Source: Haemophilus parainfluenzae
Lineage (GTDB): Bacteria; Pseudomonadota; Gammaproteobacteria; Enterobacterales; Pasteurellaceae
NCBI RefSeq assembly: GCF_036288925.1
Contig: NZ_CP127167.1
Coordinates: 2,164,072 to 2,228,071 of the forward strand
Direction: 5' to 3'
Length of the DNA: 64,000 nt
The translations under genes were made by a program, and so were the position numbers. Shown in pieces: positions 29,780 to 39,078 of this stretch. The notes under the pieces are model-generated. The model did no database searches. It was not told where the DNA came from and saw only the letters and a list, made by a program, of their open reading frames with translations. The first letter of the stretch is position 1, and each line of letters opens with the position of its first letter.

Positions 29780-30367
29780 TTAATTACAAACGACTTCATT
29801 TAAGGCTTTTCTACCTTCTTGAATACGCTCATGTGCTTTGTTTCTTACATTCTTCTCTTCATTTTGCTCAATATATTTAGCAATATTCTCATTCTTTATT
29901 ACATAAACAGGTACATACTGCAAGGTTTTCGTTTCACCTTTTTGATAAATTGTCGCCCCTAAAACGCTACCATAATACTCGCTAGCATCATTTGGTTTAA
30001 TGTAATAATTGCTTGAGTTTGTGACATTTACCCCATTATCACTTTTAAAACCATTACAAATTCCTGCAGGTGAAAAAAACGTAGTTTTTGATGCTGACAT
30101 ATCATTAAATTTATATGTTTCAAACTCAACACTATTAGCTAATGCTGACATATCATTCGATAATTTAGGCTGCAAAGCTCCCTCTACGTTTCTGTTACAG
30201 TGTTCAGAATCTACCTCACAGCTCTCAGAAAAATTCTGTGAGATATGGTCTTCTGGTGTTGGCATTTGGGTTGCGTAGATGATGCGACGATCTTCTGCTA
30301 AAACCGCTACAGAGACCAAAAAACAGAATAAGTATCCACCTAATTGTTTCTTAAAATAATTCGTCAT
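29780..30367 (-). CDS. Exported protein of unknown function with internal repeat
   Basis: The function is not recognised. From ATG 30367 (195 aa) there is a signal peptide ending near LVSVAVLAED. The mature protein has four Cys (SCEVDSEHC, GIC and a C-terminal VVCN), suggesting two disulfides, and a Lys/Glu-rich helical C-terminal part (NEEKNVRNKAHERIQEGRK). The motif NDMSA occurs twice, 17 residues apart, encoded by an exact 16-base direct repeat. An upstream extension to 30424 overlaps yaeR and is rejected. It is followed at 13 bp by the lipoprotein gene. Confidence 0.72.
   Translation of the reverse strand: MTNYFKKQLGGYLFCFLVSVAVLAEDRRIIYATQMPTPEDHISQNFSESCEVDSEHCNRNVEGALQPKLSNDMSALANSVEFETYKFNDMSASKTTFFSPAGICNGFKSDNGVNVTNSSNYYIKPNDASEYYGSVLGATIYQKGETKTLQYVPVYVIKNENIAKYIEQNEEKNVRNKAHERIQEGRKALNEVVCN
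30091..30157. repeat. Exact 16-bp direct repeat inside the exported-protein gene
   Basis: ATGCTGACATATCATT occurs at 30091-30106 and again at 30142-30157, 51 bp (17 codons) apart and in frame. Confidence 0.85.
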
Positions 30368-30386
30368 ACTAATCTTATTCTCCAAG

Positions 30387-30785
30387 CTAATTATTTGTTT
30401 CGTATAATTCAATGGGCAACGCATCCGGATCTTTTAGAAAAGTGTACTTCATTCTAGTTAATTCATCAACTCGAATTGGTTCACAAGAGATGCCTTTCTC
30501 AAGAAGATAAGCAATATACGAATCAATATTCTCGACTTTAAATGCTAAATGTCGCAAACCACAAGCTTCTGGCGTGGTTATTCTTGGTGGCGGATTGGGA
30601 AAAGAAAACAACTCTATTTGACTCCCATCGGGAAAACTTAAATCTAATTTATAGCTATCCCGTTCAGCCCGATAAGTTTCATTTAGCTGTTTAGCGCCTA
30701 AAATCTCCATATAAAAATGCTTCGAACGTGCGTAGTTCGAAGCAATAATCGCAATATGGTGAAAACCTAATAATTGGGGTTTCAT
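30387..30785 (-). CDS. yaeR: VOC-family (glyoxalase I-like) metalloprotein YaeR
   Basis: The 132-residue protein is a vicinal oxygen chelate fold with two beta-alpha-beta-beta-beta modules. Putative metal ligands are the His in GFHHIAIIA, the Glu in QIELFSFP, the His in GLRHLAF and the Glu in LPIELYE. The sequence closely follows E. coli YaeR, whose substrate is unknown. Its start codon overlaps the ccmI stop by one base, so it is probably translated as the last gene of the ccm operon. Confidence 0.85.
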   Translation of the reverse strand: MKPQLLGFHHIAIIASNYARSKHFYMEILGAKQLNETYRAERDSYKLDLSFPDGSQIELFSFPNPPPRITTPEACGLRHLAFKVENIDSYIAYLLEKGISCEPIRVDELTRMKYTFLKDPDALPIELYETNN

Positions 30786-31702
30786 TATTTCTCTGGTGTG
30801 ACACTCTTCGCTTTTTCTTCTTCCTGTAAAGCGAGTGCATCACGTGCTGCACGAATACTTTTCTCAAGCATTGGAACGCGAGGATCATCTGGTTCTAATA
30901 AACGTAACATCATCGCCCAGGTGACGGCCGCCATTTTATAATCTTCCCCTTCAAAATAACTGAAAGCAAGTAAACTTAAGGCTTCAGGATTAGAATGATC
31001 TTGACGAATAATATCACGTAAAAGCTGATTGCCTTTGAGCTTATCTGTTTGATCTTCAGAAGACATTAGCATACGCGCATAGGAAAGCTTATACGTTAAA
31101 TTATCCGGTTCAAGCTTATTCGCTTGTTGATAACTATCAAATGCTAATTTGCCGTTCCCTAAATTCATTCCAACCTGACCGAGCAACCACCATTTTTTTG
31201 CATCTTTTGGTGTTTTTTGTAAATCTAGACGAAGTGCGGTCGAAAATTGCTGCATTTCTGCATCTGACATGGGATTCTTATCTTCATCTGCAATACGTTC
31301 AAAGAAATAAGGCAATTTTGCCAATGTCTTTTCCATCATATCTTCTGCTTTCCAAGAGCCTAATGGGAAATAAGAAACCCCAGCAATAATGGCTAAACCG
31401 AGCAAACCAGAAACAAACCATAACTTACCGTAATTTTTGGCATTTTTATCGATCGTTTGTGTTTCTTGTTGAGGAATATCTTCCAACAATGTTTTTTGTA
31501 GCTCTTGCTTGAGTTGTTCAACATTTTCAACTAAACCCTGTTGATTATCTTGTTCAATCTCTTGCAAACGAGAAAAATATAACGCTTTATTTAATTCATT
31601 ACGTTTTTTATCTTCTTTCGCTTTAACAGAACGCAACAAGGGATAAAAACAAATTAGTGCCACCACTAAAGTGAGCGCAATAATACTTAATGCAAAATTC
31701 AT
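30785..31702 (-). CDS. ccmI: Cytochrome c biogenesis protein CcmI
   Basis: CcmI chaperones apocytochrome c to the CcmFH ligation complex. The 305-residue protein starts with a membrane segment (residues 3-23), followed by a cytoplasmic coiled-coil-like loop and a second membrane segment (WFVSGLLGLAIIAGVSYFP). A periplasmic TPR region comes next (for example LAFDSYQQANKLEPDNLTYK). In E. coli this is the C-terminal half of a longer CcmH; here it is a separate gene. It overlaps ccmH by one base. Confidence 0.9.
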   Translation of the reverse strand: MNFALSIIALTLVVALICFYPLLRSVKAKEDKKRNELNKALYFSRLQEIEQDNQQGLVENVEQLKQELQKTLLEDIPQQETQTIDKNAKNYGKLWFVSGLLGLAIIAGVSYFPLGSWKAEDMMEKTLAKLPYFFERIADEDKNPMSDAEMQQFSTALRLDLQKTPKDAKKWWLLGQVGMNLGNGKLAFDSYQQANKLEPDNLTYKLSYARMLMSSEDQTDKLKGNQLLRDIIRQDHSNPEALSLLAFSYFEGEDYKMAAVTWAMMLRLLEPDDPRVPMLEKSIRAARDALALQEEEKAKSVTPEK

Positions 31703-32166
31703 TATTTATCCTTTTCTTTGAGTAAAGCCGACAAGCGTGCATTCTCTTCATCATCTAAAACAACGTCAGAATTAACCGCATTTGGGCTTTTCGATTTACG
31801 TTTAAATACAAATAAAATGCCAACAAATACTAATAAAATTGGTGCAATCCATAACACCATTGTGGCCATTGTCATAGGTGGATCATAAGTCACGAAATTA
31901 CCATAACGTTGGATCATATAATCCACCACTTCATTTCGACTTTTGCCTTCTTGCAACAATTCAAACACTTTGCCACGCATATCAACAGCAATGGTTGCAT
32001 TAGAATCGGCAATATTGTTATTTTGACATTGTGGACAACGCAGTTCTTGCGTTAATTGATGATAGTCCTTTTCTTGCTCTGGTGAAGCAAAATTTAGCGC
32101 ATCAATTGCAGCAGTCACAGAGACACTCATAAAAAGTGCGGTCAAAAAAAGCCATGATTTTCTCAT
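31702..32166 (-). CDS. ccmH: Cytochrome c maturation protein CcmH
   Basis: CcmH is a membrane-anchored thiol-disulfide protein that reduces the CXXCH motif of apocytochrome c. The 154-residue protein has a signal peptide, the redox motif LRCPQCQN and a C-terminal membrane anchor (VLWIAPILLVFVGILFVF). It overlaps its neighbours by one base on both sides, indicating translational coupling. Confidence 0.94.
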   Translation of the reverse strand: MRKSWLFLTALFMSVSVTAAIDALNFASPEQEKDYHQLTQELRCPQCQNNNIADSNATIAVDMRGKVFELLQEGKSRNEVVDYMIQRYGNFVTYDPPMTMATMVLWIAPILLVFVGILFVFKRKSKSPNAVNSDVVLDDEENARLSALLKEKDK

Positions 32167-32711
32167 TATGGTTTCTCCGCTAATTTGTCATAAATAGGCT
32201 TCAATGTCTCATTCCAAACACGTTCATTCACATCACCCGCTAAGCGATAATGAATCACACCTTTACCATCTACAATGAATGTTTCCGGTGCGCCATAAAC
32301 GCCTAAATCTAATGCAAAAGAACCTTTTTCATCTTTAAACACACGGCTATAAGGATTACCCAAATCTTTCAGCCATTTCATCGCTTTTAGCGATTCATCT
32401 TTATAATCTAAACCAATAATTGTCACGCCTTGTTTAGCCAATTGATTCAAATATTGATGTTCTGCGTAACAAGTTGGGCACCAAGTCGCCCACACATTTA
32501 AGAGAATGGGTTTACCTTGTTGGAAAATTTCATTACCGTAGGTTTTATTTTCCAATAAATCCGTTAATGTTTTCTGTGGTACAGGCTTCCCTACCAGGGC
32601 TGACTCTAACGCTTTCGGATCATCACCTTGCGCATTGCGTCCAAGCTGAACTAAAAAGGCCACAACGACAGCTAGAAAAATAATAAGTGGGATAAGTAGT
32701 TTTTTATTCAT
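32166..32711 (-). CDS. ccmG: Thiol:disulfide interchange protein CcmG/DsbE
   Basis: CcmG passes electrons from DsbD/CcdA to CcmH and apocytochrome. The 181-residue protein has an N-terminal membrane anchor and a thioredoxin fold with active site WATWCPTC, and the family's conserved GVYGAPETF with cis-Pro. It lies between ccmF and ccmH in the operon. Confidence 0.95.
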   Translation of the reverse strand: MNKKLLIPLIIFLAVVVAFLVQLGRNAQGDDPKALESALVGKPVPQKTLTDLLENKTYGNEIFQQGKPILLNVWATWCPTCYAEHQYLNQLAKQGVTIIGLDYKDESLKAMKWLKDLGNPYSRVFKDEKGSFALDLGVYGAPETFIVDGKGVIHYRLAGDVNERVWNETLKPIYDKLAEKP

Positions 32712-32766
32712 AACACGATCAATTTACATCTATTTTTAGGGGGCTTAATTTAGCCCCGCATCACAA

Positions 32767-34716
32767 TTAAGACTGTTTTACCAAACGACTAAAACGATAA
32801 CGGCGGTCAAACATACAAAGCAAGCCACCTAGCGCCATAAACAAGCCACCAATCCAAATCCAACGGATAAACGGTTTATAGTAAAGGCGAAGTGCCCATG
32901 AGTTATCTTCTATTTTTTCACCTAAGGCGACATAAAGATCGCGGGTAAAGCCCCAATCAATTGCCGCTTCAGTCATTGGCATTTTACTGACGGTATAAAA
33001 ACGTTTTTCAGCAAATAATGTTGCTTCTGGTTTACCGTCTTTTGAAATATCAATTTGTGCTTTGCCACCCATATAGTTTGGACCATTTGCATCACTCACG
33101 CCGGTAAATTTGAAGTCATAGTCAGCGATCTGTACAGTATCGCCAACGGCCATTCGCACATCGCGCTCTACACTAAAATTTTGGCTAAAGGCAATTCCCC
33201 AAACCGTCATCGCTACACCAAGGTGAGCCAAAATCATCCCCCAATGGGAACGGGAAAGCTTGGTAATTCCTTTAAAAAACGATTCACGGTGTGTTGCACG
33301 TTGTTTCATTTCATAAAGGCTTAATAAGACAATGATGACGGACATCATGGTGCCAAGCACAACACTGATGGTGAGTTTGTTGTGTAGGAAATATGGCAAG
33401 GCAAAGCCTGCAATCGCCATTACAATCACACTCACTACAACCGGTGTACGAATTTCAGAGAACTGATCACGACGCCATTTAACCAATGGCCCAATACCTA
33501 GTAATAAGGCAAATGGGGTCATAATAATCAGGAACATTTGATCAAAGAACGGCGCACCGATCGAAATAGAGCCCAAACTTAATTGTTTGTGAACTAATGG
33601 CAATAACGTCCCTAAGAACACCACGCAAAGTGCGGTCATTAATAGGATGTTATTTAATAACAATAAGGTTTCGCGAGAATAGCGTTCTGCATTATCACGC
33701 GAACGAATTTGGTTGGCTTTGTAAGCGTACAAGGTTAAAGAACCACCAATTACCACAACCAAATAAGCAAGAATATATAAACCACGTGTAGGATCTGAAG
33801 CAAAGGCATGTACTGACACTAAGATACCGGAACGAACTAAGAACGTACCCAGTAAGCAAAGTGAGAAAGCAAGGATCGCTAAAAGCACAGTCCAAGCTTT
33901 AAAAGAGCCGCGTTTTTCAGTCACCGCTAAAGAGTGGATTAATGCGGTTCCTGCAAGCCAAGGCATTAAAGAAGAGTTTTCTACTGGATCCCAGAACCAC
34001 CAGCCACCCCAGCCTAGCTCATAATAGGCCCACCACGAACCGAGCACGATTCCGAGTGTTAAAAAGACCCAAGCAGCCATCGTCCAAGGGCGAGACCATC
34101 TTGCCCACGCGGAGTCTAATTTCCCTGTCATTAATGAGGCAATCGCAAAGGCAAAAGCCACAGAAAAACCAACATATCCCATATAAAGTAATGGTGGATG
34201 GAAAATCAAGCCCACATCTTGCAACATTGGGTTGAGTTCTCGACCATCTACTGGGAAATCAGGGAATGTACGGGTAAATGGATTTGAGGTAAATAAGACG
34301 AAGAGTAAAAAGCCGATGCTAATAATCCCCATAATACCCAACACGCGAGCCACGGCTTCTTGTGGTAAGTGTTTGCTAAATAAGGCAACCGCTGCGCCCC
34401 AAAGGGTTAATAACCAAATCCAAAGTAACAATGAACCCTCGTGTGACCCCCACACCGCAGATAAACGATAATAAATCGGCAAGCTGCTGTTAGAGTTATT
34501 TACCACATATTGCACACTGAAATCATTAACAGCAAAGAGGTAGAACAATGCAGCAAATGCAATGGTTAAAGTAAAAAATAAACCATAAGTCATTGGACGA
34601 GCCAATGACATAAGTTGAGAATGACCTTTTTCAGCCCCCCATAATGGGAAAATCGCTAAAAAGAATGAAACGGCAAGGCTTAAAGCAAGCGCATAATTTC
34701 CTAATTCAGCAATCAT
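32767..34716 (-). CDS. ccmF: Cytochrome c heme lyase subunit CcmF
   Basis: CcmF with CcmH attaches heme to apocytochrome c. The 649-residue membrane protein has about 15 hydrophobic segments. It carries the tryptophan-rich WWD heme-handling region (WWAYYELGWGGWWFWDPVEN) and His ligands, including PPLLYMGYVGFS context and LGTLLPLVHK. It overlaps ccmE by one base. A nitrite-reductase-specific paralogue (NrfE) is similar, but the surrounding ccmABCDE genes identify this as CcmF. Confidence 0.96.
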   Translation of the reverse strand: MIAELGNYALALSLAVSFFLAIFPLWGAEKGHSQLMSLARPMTYGLFFTLTIAFAALFYLFAVNDFSVQYVVNNSNSSLPIYYRLSAVWGSHEGSLLLWIWLLTLWGAAVALFSKHLPQEAVARVLGIMGIISIGFLLFVLFTSNPFTRTFPDFPVDGRELNPMLQDVGLIFHPPLLYMGYVGFSVAFAFAIASLMTGKLDSAWARWSRPWTMAAWVFLTLGIVLGSWWAYYELGWGGWWFWDPVENSSLMPWLAGTALIHSLAVTEKRGSFKAWTVLLAILAFSLCLLGTFLVRSGILVSVHAFASDPTRGLYILAYLVVVIGGSLTLYAYKANQIRSRDNAERYSRETLLLLNNILLMTALCVVFLGTLLPLVHKQLSLGSISIGAPFFDQMFLIIMTPFALLLGIGPLVKWRRDQFSEIRTPVVVSVIVMAIAGFALPYFLHNKLTISVVLGTMMSVIIVLLSLYEMKQRATHRESFFKGITKLSRSHWGMILAHLGVAMTVWGIAFSQNFSVERDVRMAVGDTVQIADYDFKFTGVSDANGPNYMGGKAQIDISKDGKPEATLFAEKRFYTVSKMPMTEAAIDWGFTRDLYVALGEKIEDNSWALRLYYKPFIRWIWIGGLFMALGGLLCMFDRRYRFSRLVKQS

Positions 34717-35246
34717 TATTGACCTTCTTGCAGTTTTTGCTGGGTTTCTTTATAACGACGATCGGCTTCGCTCTCGCCTTTTAATTCTGCCCCCATTGGT
34801 TTATGCATTTTCTGCATTTTCTCACCTAATTCTGGCGGCACATAGTTTTCATCATGCTTAGCAAGTACTTCTGTTGCTTCTAATAAGGTTGGTTCTTTTA
34901 GTACACCTTGCGCGACGATACCTTGCCCTTCACGAAAAAGATCCGGCAGAATACCTTCGTACTCTACTGTAATTGATGGACCAATATCATTCACATCAAA
35001 GCGAACTTTGAGACTTTTTGGATCTCGACTAACAGAACCTTCGACTACCATGCCACCAACACGAATACGTTGTCCCACTTCAGGTTTTTGATCTGCCTTG
35101 CCTTCTTTACCTTCAATCACTTCTGACGGTGTATAAAATAAATCGATATTTTGGCGAAGTGCATAAAGCACTAAACCTGTTGCAATCGAAATACCTAAAA
35201 TCACAAAGATAATGATCGAAAGTCTTGATTTACGTCTTGGATTCAT
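34716..35246 (-). CDS. ccmE: Heme chaperone CcmE
   Basis: CcmE carries heme through the periplasm by a covalent bond to a histidine. The 176-residue protein has one N-terminal anchor ([20 protein letters not shown]) and an OB-fold domain ([15 protein letters not shown]). The heme-binding segment is [11 protein letters not shown], with the conserved H and Y. The ATG overlaps the ccmD stop by 4 bp. Confidence 0.95.
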   Translation of the reverse strand: MNPRRKSRLSIIIFVILGISIATGLVLYALRQNIDLFYTPSEVIEGKEGKADQKPEVGQRIRVGGMVVEGSVSRDPKSLKVRFDVNDIGPSITVEYEGILPDLFREGQGIVAQGVLKEPTLLEATEVLAKHDENYVPPELGEKMQKMHKPMGAELKGESEADRRYKETQQKLQEGQ

Positions 35247-35446
35247 AGTGTATTTCCTTTATTTGCTTGGTTTAAACGGGCTTCACGTTGTTGCTCGCGT
35301 AACACTTCTTTTAACACCACTTTACGCCCTTTGACGCTTTGTATCGCCAAAATGATCATTGCCACAAAGCTAATGCCGTAGGAAAGCCACACATAAAAAC
35401 CGTAGCCTCCCATATTGATAAAATCACTCCAACTTTGGAAAAACAT
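35243..35446 (-). CDS. ccmD: Heme exporter protein CcmD
   Basis: A small membrane protein of 67 residues needed to release holo-CcmE from the CcmABC complex. The N-terminal [23 protein letters not shown] and the single membrane segment are typical. The C-terminus is basic and cytoplasmic. Start and stop overlap or closely abut neighbours in the operon. Confidence 0.92.
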   Translation of the reverse strand: MFFQSWSDFINMGGYGFYVWLSYGISFVAMIILAIQSVKGRKVVLKEVLREQQREARLNQANKGNTL

Positions 35447-35475
35447 TTTCCACTCCCTAAAATAAAAATAAAAAA

Positions 35476-36216
35476 CTATTTTAGCTTACTTGCTAACTCT
35501 TTTACCCATGGACGTTTGCTGTCTTCTTTTAGCAATTCAACGCGGTAACGCACGAGCGTAAACCAAATGGATAAAAATAAAAATCCAAAAATACATAAAA
35601 TCAGTGGAATTAACATCGGCGTTGCAATAGACGGTTTTTCAAACTTCGTGATACTTGCCCCTTGATGTAAAGTATTCCACCACTCTACGGAAAAGTGAAT
35701 GATTGGTAAATTCACTACGCCAACAATACACAAGATGCCCGCTGATTTTGCGCCCACTGCACGATCAGAAAATGCAGAGTAAAGGGCTAATACACCGATA
35801 TATAAGAAGAAAAGAATCAGTTCAGCAGTTAAACGTGCATCCCATACCCACCAGGTTCCCCACATTGGTTTGCCCCAAATTGCACCTGTGACTAACGCAA
35901 TAAAGGTAAACATCGCACCAATTGGCGCCATAGCAACCATAGAAAGATGTGCGGCTTTAATTTGCCAAACTAACGCAATAATCGCAGCAATCGCCATCGA
36001 ACCATACATGCCCATTGACCAAATCGCCGCCGGCACATGCACATACATAATTCGGAAACTATTGCCTTGCTGATAATCAGCCGGCGCGTAAGCTAAGCCC
36101 CACACAATGCCAACAGCTAATAATAAAACCGCAATCACACCAAAAAATGGGCTTAATTTGCCACATAAATGATATTGGGTTTCATGTTTTGCGTAAGGAT
36201 GTAACCACTTCCACAT
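35476..36216 (-). CDS. ccmC: Heme export/delivery protein CcmC
   Basis: CcmC loads heme onto CcmE. The 246-residue protein has six hydrophobic segments and the WWD motif (MWGTWWVWDARLT), flanked by conserved histidines in YVHVPAAIW and IIHFSVEWWNTLH. It is downstream of ccmB by 69 bp, a gap that contains a USS. Confidence 0.95.
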   Translation of the reverse strand: MWKWLHPYAKHETQYHLCGKLSPFFGVIAVLLLAVGIVWGLAYAPADYQQGNSFRIMYVHVPAAIWSMGMYGSMAIAAIIALVWQIKAAHLSMVAMAPIGAMFTFIALVTGAIWGKPMWGTWWVWDARLTAELILFFLYIGVLALYSAFSDRAVGAKSAGILCIVGVVNLPIIHFSVEWWNTLHQGASITKFEKPSIATPMLIPLILCIFGFLFLSIWFTLVRYRVELLKEDSKRPWVKELASKLK

Positions 36217-36285
36217 AAAAGATCCTTAATTCCAAAAAAATAAAAAACAGTTAAAAATCTGACCGCACTTTCACCGCAATAGTGA

Positions 36286-36951
36286 TTAATTATCTAAACT
36301 AATTCGTAGTGCCGCGGCAATAGCGAAAGGCGATAATGTTATCGCGCCAGCCAAGATTGCACCTAAAATAGCAAGCTGTCCGCCATAAGGGAGATTTAAC
36401 GCGGCGGCATCTAAAATTGCTGAGGCAAAAATTAAAACTGGAATAAATAATGGTACCACAAGTAAACTCAGCAATACGCCACCTTTACGTAATCCTACCG
36501 TCAATGCCACGCCAATCGCGCCAATGCAGCTTAAAATGGGTGTTCCTACTAGCAAGGTGACCACCAGCGCCCACCAAATATTCACTTCCAACGAAAGCAA
36601 TAAAGCCGCAATAGGTGAAAGTAAAATCAACGGCAAACCAGTTAATAGCCAGTGTGCAACAACTTTTGCGAGTGCCGTTAGCGCTAAAGGTTGAGCCGTG
36701 AGCATCAATTGTTCTAAAGAGCCATCAATAAAGTCATCTCGGAATAAGCGCTCAAAAGACAGCAACGCAGAAAGCAATGCCGCCACCCAAGCAACCCCTG
36801 GTGCAATTTGAGAAAGGAGTTTAGGATCCGGCCCAATCACCAATGGAAACAGCGTGATCACGATTAAAAAGAACCAAAGCGGGTTCAATATTTCCGCTTG
36901 TTTACGGGTCGCAATCTTCAGCTCACGCTTTATAATCTGTAAAAATATCAT
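36286..36951 (-). CDS. ccmB: Heme ABC exporter permease CcmB
   Basis: This is the membrane subunit of the CcmAB ATPase that releases holo-CcmE. The 221-residue protein has about six hydrophobic segments. The conserved N-terminal FLQIIKRELKIATRKQAEILNPLWFF and FRDDFIDGSLEQLML regions are present. It starts 6 bp after the ccmA stop. Confidence 0.95.
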   Translation of the reverse strand: MIFLQIIKRELKIATRKQAEILNPLWFFLIVITLFPLVIGPDPKLLSQIAPGVAWVAALLSALLSFERLFRDDFIDGSLEQLMLTAQPLALTALAKVVAHWLLTGLPLILLSPIAALLLSLEVNIWWALVVTLLVGTPILSCIGAIGVALTVGLRKGGVLLSLLVVPLFIPVLIFASAILDAAALNLPYGGQLAILGAILAGAITLSPFAIAAALRISLDN

Positions 36952-36957
36952 AAAAAT

Positions 36958-37599
36958 CTAAGAGTTATATTTATAATCAGCAAGATTGATTTTCTTCAAT
37001 AGGCTACTTGGTACTTCTTGATGGCTTGTTAAAATCACCATTCCACCTTTTTTAGCATGATTTTCAAAAAGTGCGGTCAAAACTTCAACCCCTTTTTTGT
37101 CTATTGCTGTAAAAGGTTCATCCAAAATCCAGAGTGGCGCTTCAGAGATCCATAATCTTGCCAAGGCAATGCGCTTTTGCTGACCGGCTGAAAGTTGGGC
37201 AGCCGGTAAATCTTCACGTCCCAGTAAACCCACTGTTTCAAGCACATCCCATAAAATATCGGTGCCTTGCTGGCTTTGACTAATCTGCTGATAAAATTTT
37301 AAATTTTCCCATGCCGTTAATTCAGGTTTCACACCAGAATGATGACCGAGATAAAGTAGCTGATGATGGTATTCTTCGCGTTGTTTTGTAATTTCGTCTA
37401 AATTCCACCGCACTTTACCTTCTACAGGCTGTGCAAGGCCGGCTAAAATCCGTAATAAACTTGTTTTGCCGATACCATTGTGCCCTTCAATTTGTACGAA
37501 ATCACCGCTTTGAAATTGCAGTGAAAGATCAGTGAACAACACACGATCGCCACGCTGGCACGCTAATTGTTCTAATTGAAGTTGATGAGCAGGAAACAT
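36958..37599 (-). CDS. ccmA: Heme ABC exporter ATP-binding protein CcmA
   Basis: The 213-residue ABC ATPase has Walker [12 protein letters not shown], signature [14 protein letters not shown] and Walker [13 protein letters not shown]. It is the first gene of the ccm operon; the upstream 283 bp to sodA (divergent) holds its promoter. Expression is expected to follow need for c-type cytochromes in anaerobic respiration. Confidence 0.96.
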   Translation of the reverse strand: MFPAHQLQLEQLACQRGDRVLFTDLSLQFQSGDFVQIEGHNGIGKTSLLRILAGLAQPVEGKVRWNLDEITKQREEYHHQLLYLGHHSGVKPELTAWENLKFYQQISQSQQGTDILWDVLETVGLLGREDLPAAQLSAGQQKRIALARLWISEAPLWILDEPFTAIDKKGVEVLTALFENHAKKGGMVILTSHQEVPSSLLKKINLADYKYNS

Positions 37600-37786
37600 A
37601 GTCTCAGCCTTAAAAATAAAATCTTGTGAAAAATCAGCGGGTATTCTACCACAAGGGGAAATTTTGACGAGATTTTAAGAGCCAAAAGGTATAACTATTT
37701 AGAAGTAGATCGGTGTGTTTATTGATTTAAAACAAATTAAGCTTTTCTAGTCTATTCATCGGATAATCAAATAATTAAAAGATTTA

Positions 37787-37800
37787 CTGATCTAAATCAA
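37787..37800. promoter_or_regulatory. FNR-type site upstream of sodA (and divergent ccmA)
   Basis: On the minus strand the site reads TTGAT-N4-ATCAG, one mismatch from the FNR consensus TTGAT-N4-ATCAA. It lies 83 bp before the sodA start and 188 bp before ccmA, so it could repress sodA or activate ccm without oxygen. Confidence 0.55.
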
Positions 37801-37882
37801 ATTTTCTGCTACCATTTAACTACTTTTTGATGTTGTTTTATCAAAAACATTACCTTAACTTCATTTAAAAAAGGAACATATT

Positions 37883-38530
37883 ATGTCTTATACTCTACCT
37901 GAATTAGGTTACGCTTATGATGCGTTAGAACCACATTTTGATGCACAAACAATGGAAATTCACCACACTAAGCACCACCAAGCCTATGTAAACAATGCAA
38001 ACGCGGTGTTAGAAACTTTACCTGCTGAATTTTCTGAAATGTGCTCAGGTCAATTAATCAGCCAATTAGACAAAATCCCAGCTGAAAAACGTACTGCATT
38101 ACGTAACAACGCAGGCGGTCACTCAAACCACAGCTTATTCTGGAAATCATTGAAAAAAGGCACCACTTTACAAGGTGATTTAAAAGCAGCTATCGAACGT
38201 GATTTCGGTTCTGTAGAAAACTTCAAAGCTGAATTTGAAAAAGCGGCGGCGACTCGTTTCGGTTCTGGTTGGGCATGGTTAGTGATCAACCAAGGTAAAT
38301 TATCTGTTGTTTCTACCGCAAACCAAGATTCTCCGTTAATGGGTAAAGAAATCGCAGGTTGTGAAGGCTTCCCACTTTTAGGTTTAGATGTTTGGGAACA
38401 CGCTTACTACTTGAAATTCCAAAATCGTCGTCCAGACTATATCAAAGAATTCTGGAACGTCGTAAACTGGGATTTTGTTGCAGAGCGTTTTGCTAAAAAA
38501 TTAGCAGATTGCGAATGTGCAGCTAAATAA
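37883..38530 (+). CDS. sodA: Superoxide dismutase (Mn-type)
   Basis: SodA converts superoxide to peroxide and oxygen. The 215-residue protein has metal ligands in [19 protein letters not shown] and LDVWEHAYY (Asp and His). The residues around [10 protein letters not shown] and GSGWAWLV fit Mn-preferring enzymes. AAAGGA precedes the ATG. A strong terminator follows. Confidence 0.96.
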   Translation: MSYTLPELGYAYDALEPHFDAQTMEIHHTKHHQAYVNNANAVLETLPAEFSEMCSGQLISQLDKIPAEKRTALRNNAGGHSNHSLFWKSLKKGTTLQGDLKAAIERDFGSVENFKAEFEKAAATRFGSGWAWLVINQGKLSVVSTANQDSPLMGKEIAGCEGFPLLGLDVWEHAYYLKFQNRRPDYIKEFWNVVNWDFVAERFAKKLADCECAAK

Positions 38531-38548
38531 TCGCTTCTCAAAATATAA

Positions 38549-38577
38549 AAAAATCGCCTATTTTTAGGCGATTTTTT
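38549..38577 (+). terminator. Terminator after sodA
   Basis: AAAATCGCCTA and TAGGCGATTTT form an 11-bp stem with a T-rich loop and a following T run. Confidence 0.85.
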
Positions 38578-38583
38578 TATTGG

Positions 38584-39027
38584 TTAAATCCAACGTCTGA
38601 CTTTTTTCTTGTAAGCCAAATAAGACTCACCAAACTTCTTCTCTAGCCAGTATTCTTCAGATTTTATTTGCCATTGTGTGATGAGATAAATAAACAGAAA
38701 AACACCGAGAAAACTGACCGCACTTTGTAAATAAAGCGCCCATGCCACTAACAAGCCTGCTAAACTTAAATACATTGGGTTACGGCTAAAACGATAAATA
38801 CCATTTACCACAAATACATTACTTTTTTCTAAGTGAATTGGATTGATATTCGCTTTACTCTTATAGAATTGCCAAAGGCTGAAAAAAGCGATGGCAGAAG
38901 AAACCGATATAATCAGATAAACTGTTAATACATTGATTTCGAGTGGATAAGGATTAGGCAAATATGCCATAATAAGTGCACAGCCAATAAAAATGATGGG
39001 TGGCGGCACAATAGGTTTCTGAATCAT
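38584..39027 (-). CDS. Isoprenylcysteine methyltransferase-like membrane protein
   Basis: The 147-residue protein has four to five hydrophobic segments and the C-terminal ICMT/PEMT-like motif RFSRNPMYLSLAG, followed by EEYWLEKKFGESYLAYKKKVRRWI. This is the S-adenosylmethionine-binding arrangement of the family; the bacterial substrate is unknown. ATG 39027 (after TTTTTGAG) is chosen, because the frame upstream to 39060 runs through the terminator of yfgM. Confidence 0.82.
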   Translation of the reverse strand: MIQKPIVPPPIIFIGCALIMAYLPNPYPLEINVLTVYLIISVSSAIAFFSLWQFYKSKANINPIHLEKSNVFVVNGIYRFSRNPMYLSLAGLLVAWALYLQSAVSFLGVFLFIYLITQWQIKSEEYWLEKKFGESYLAYKKKVRRWI

Positions 39028-39044
39028 CAGCTCAAAAATCCAAT

Positions 39045-39069
39045 AAAAAAGCCCGAGCAATTCGGGCTA
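39045..39069 (-). terminator. Terminator after yfgM
   Basis: On the minus strand AGCCCGAATTGCTCGGGCT, followed by a T run, lies directly after the yfgM stop and before the methyltransferase-like gene. Confidence 0.85.
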
Positions 39070-39078
39070 ATTAAAATA

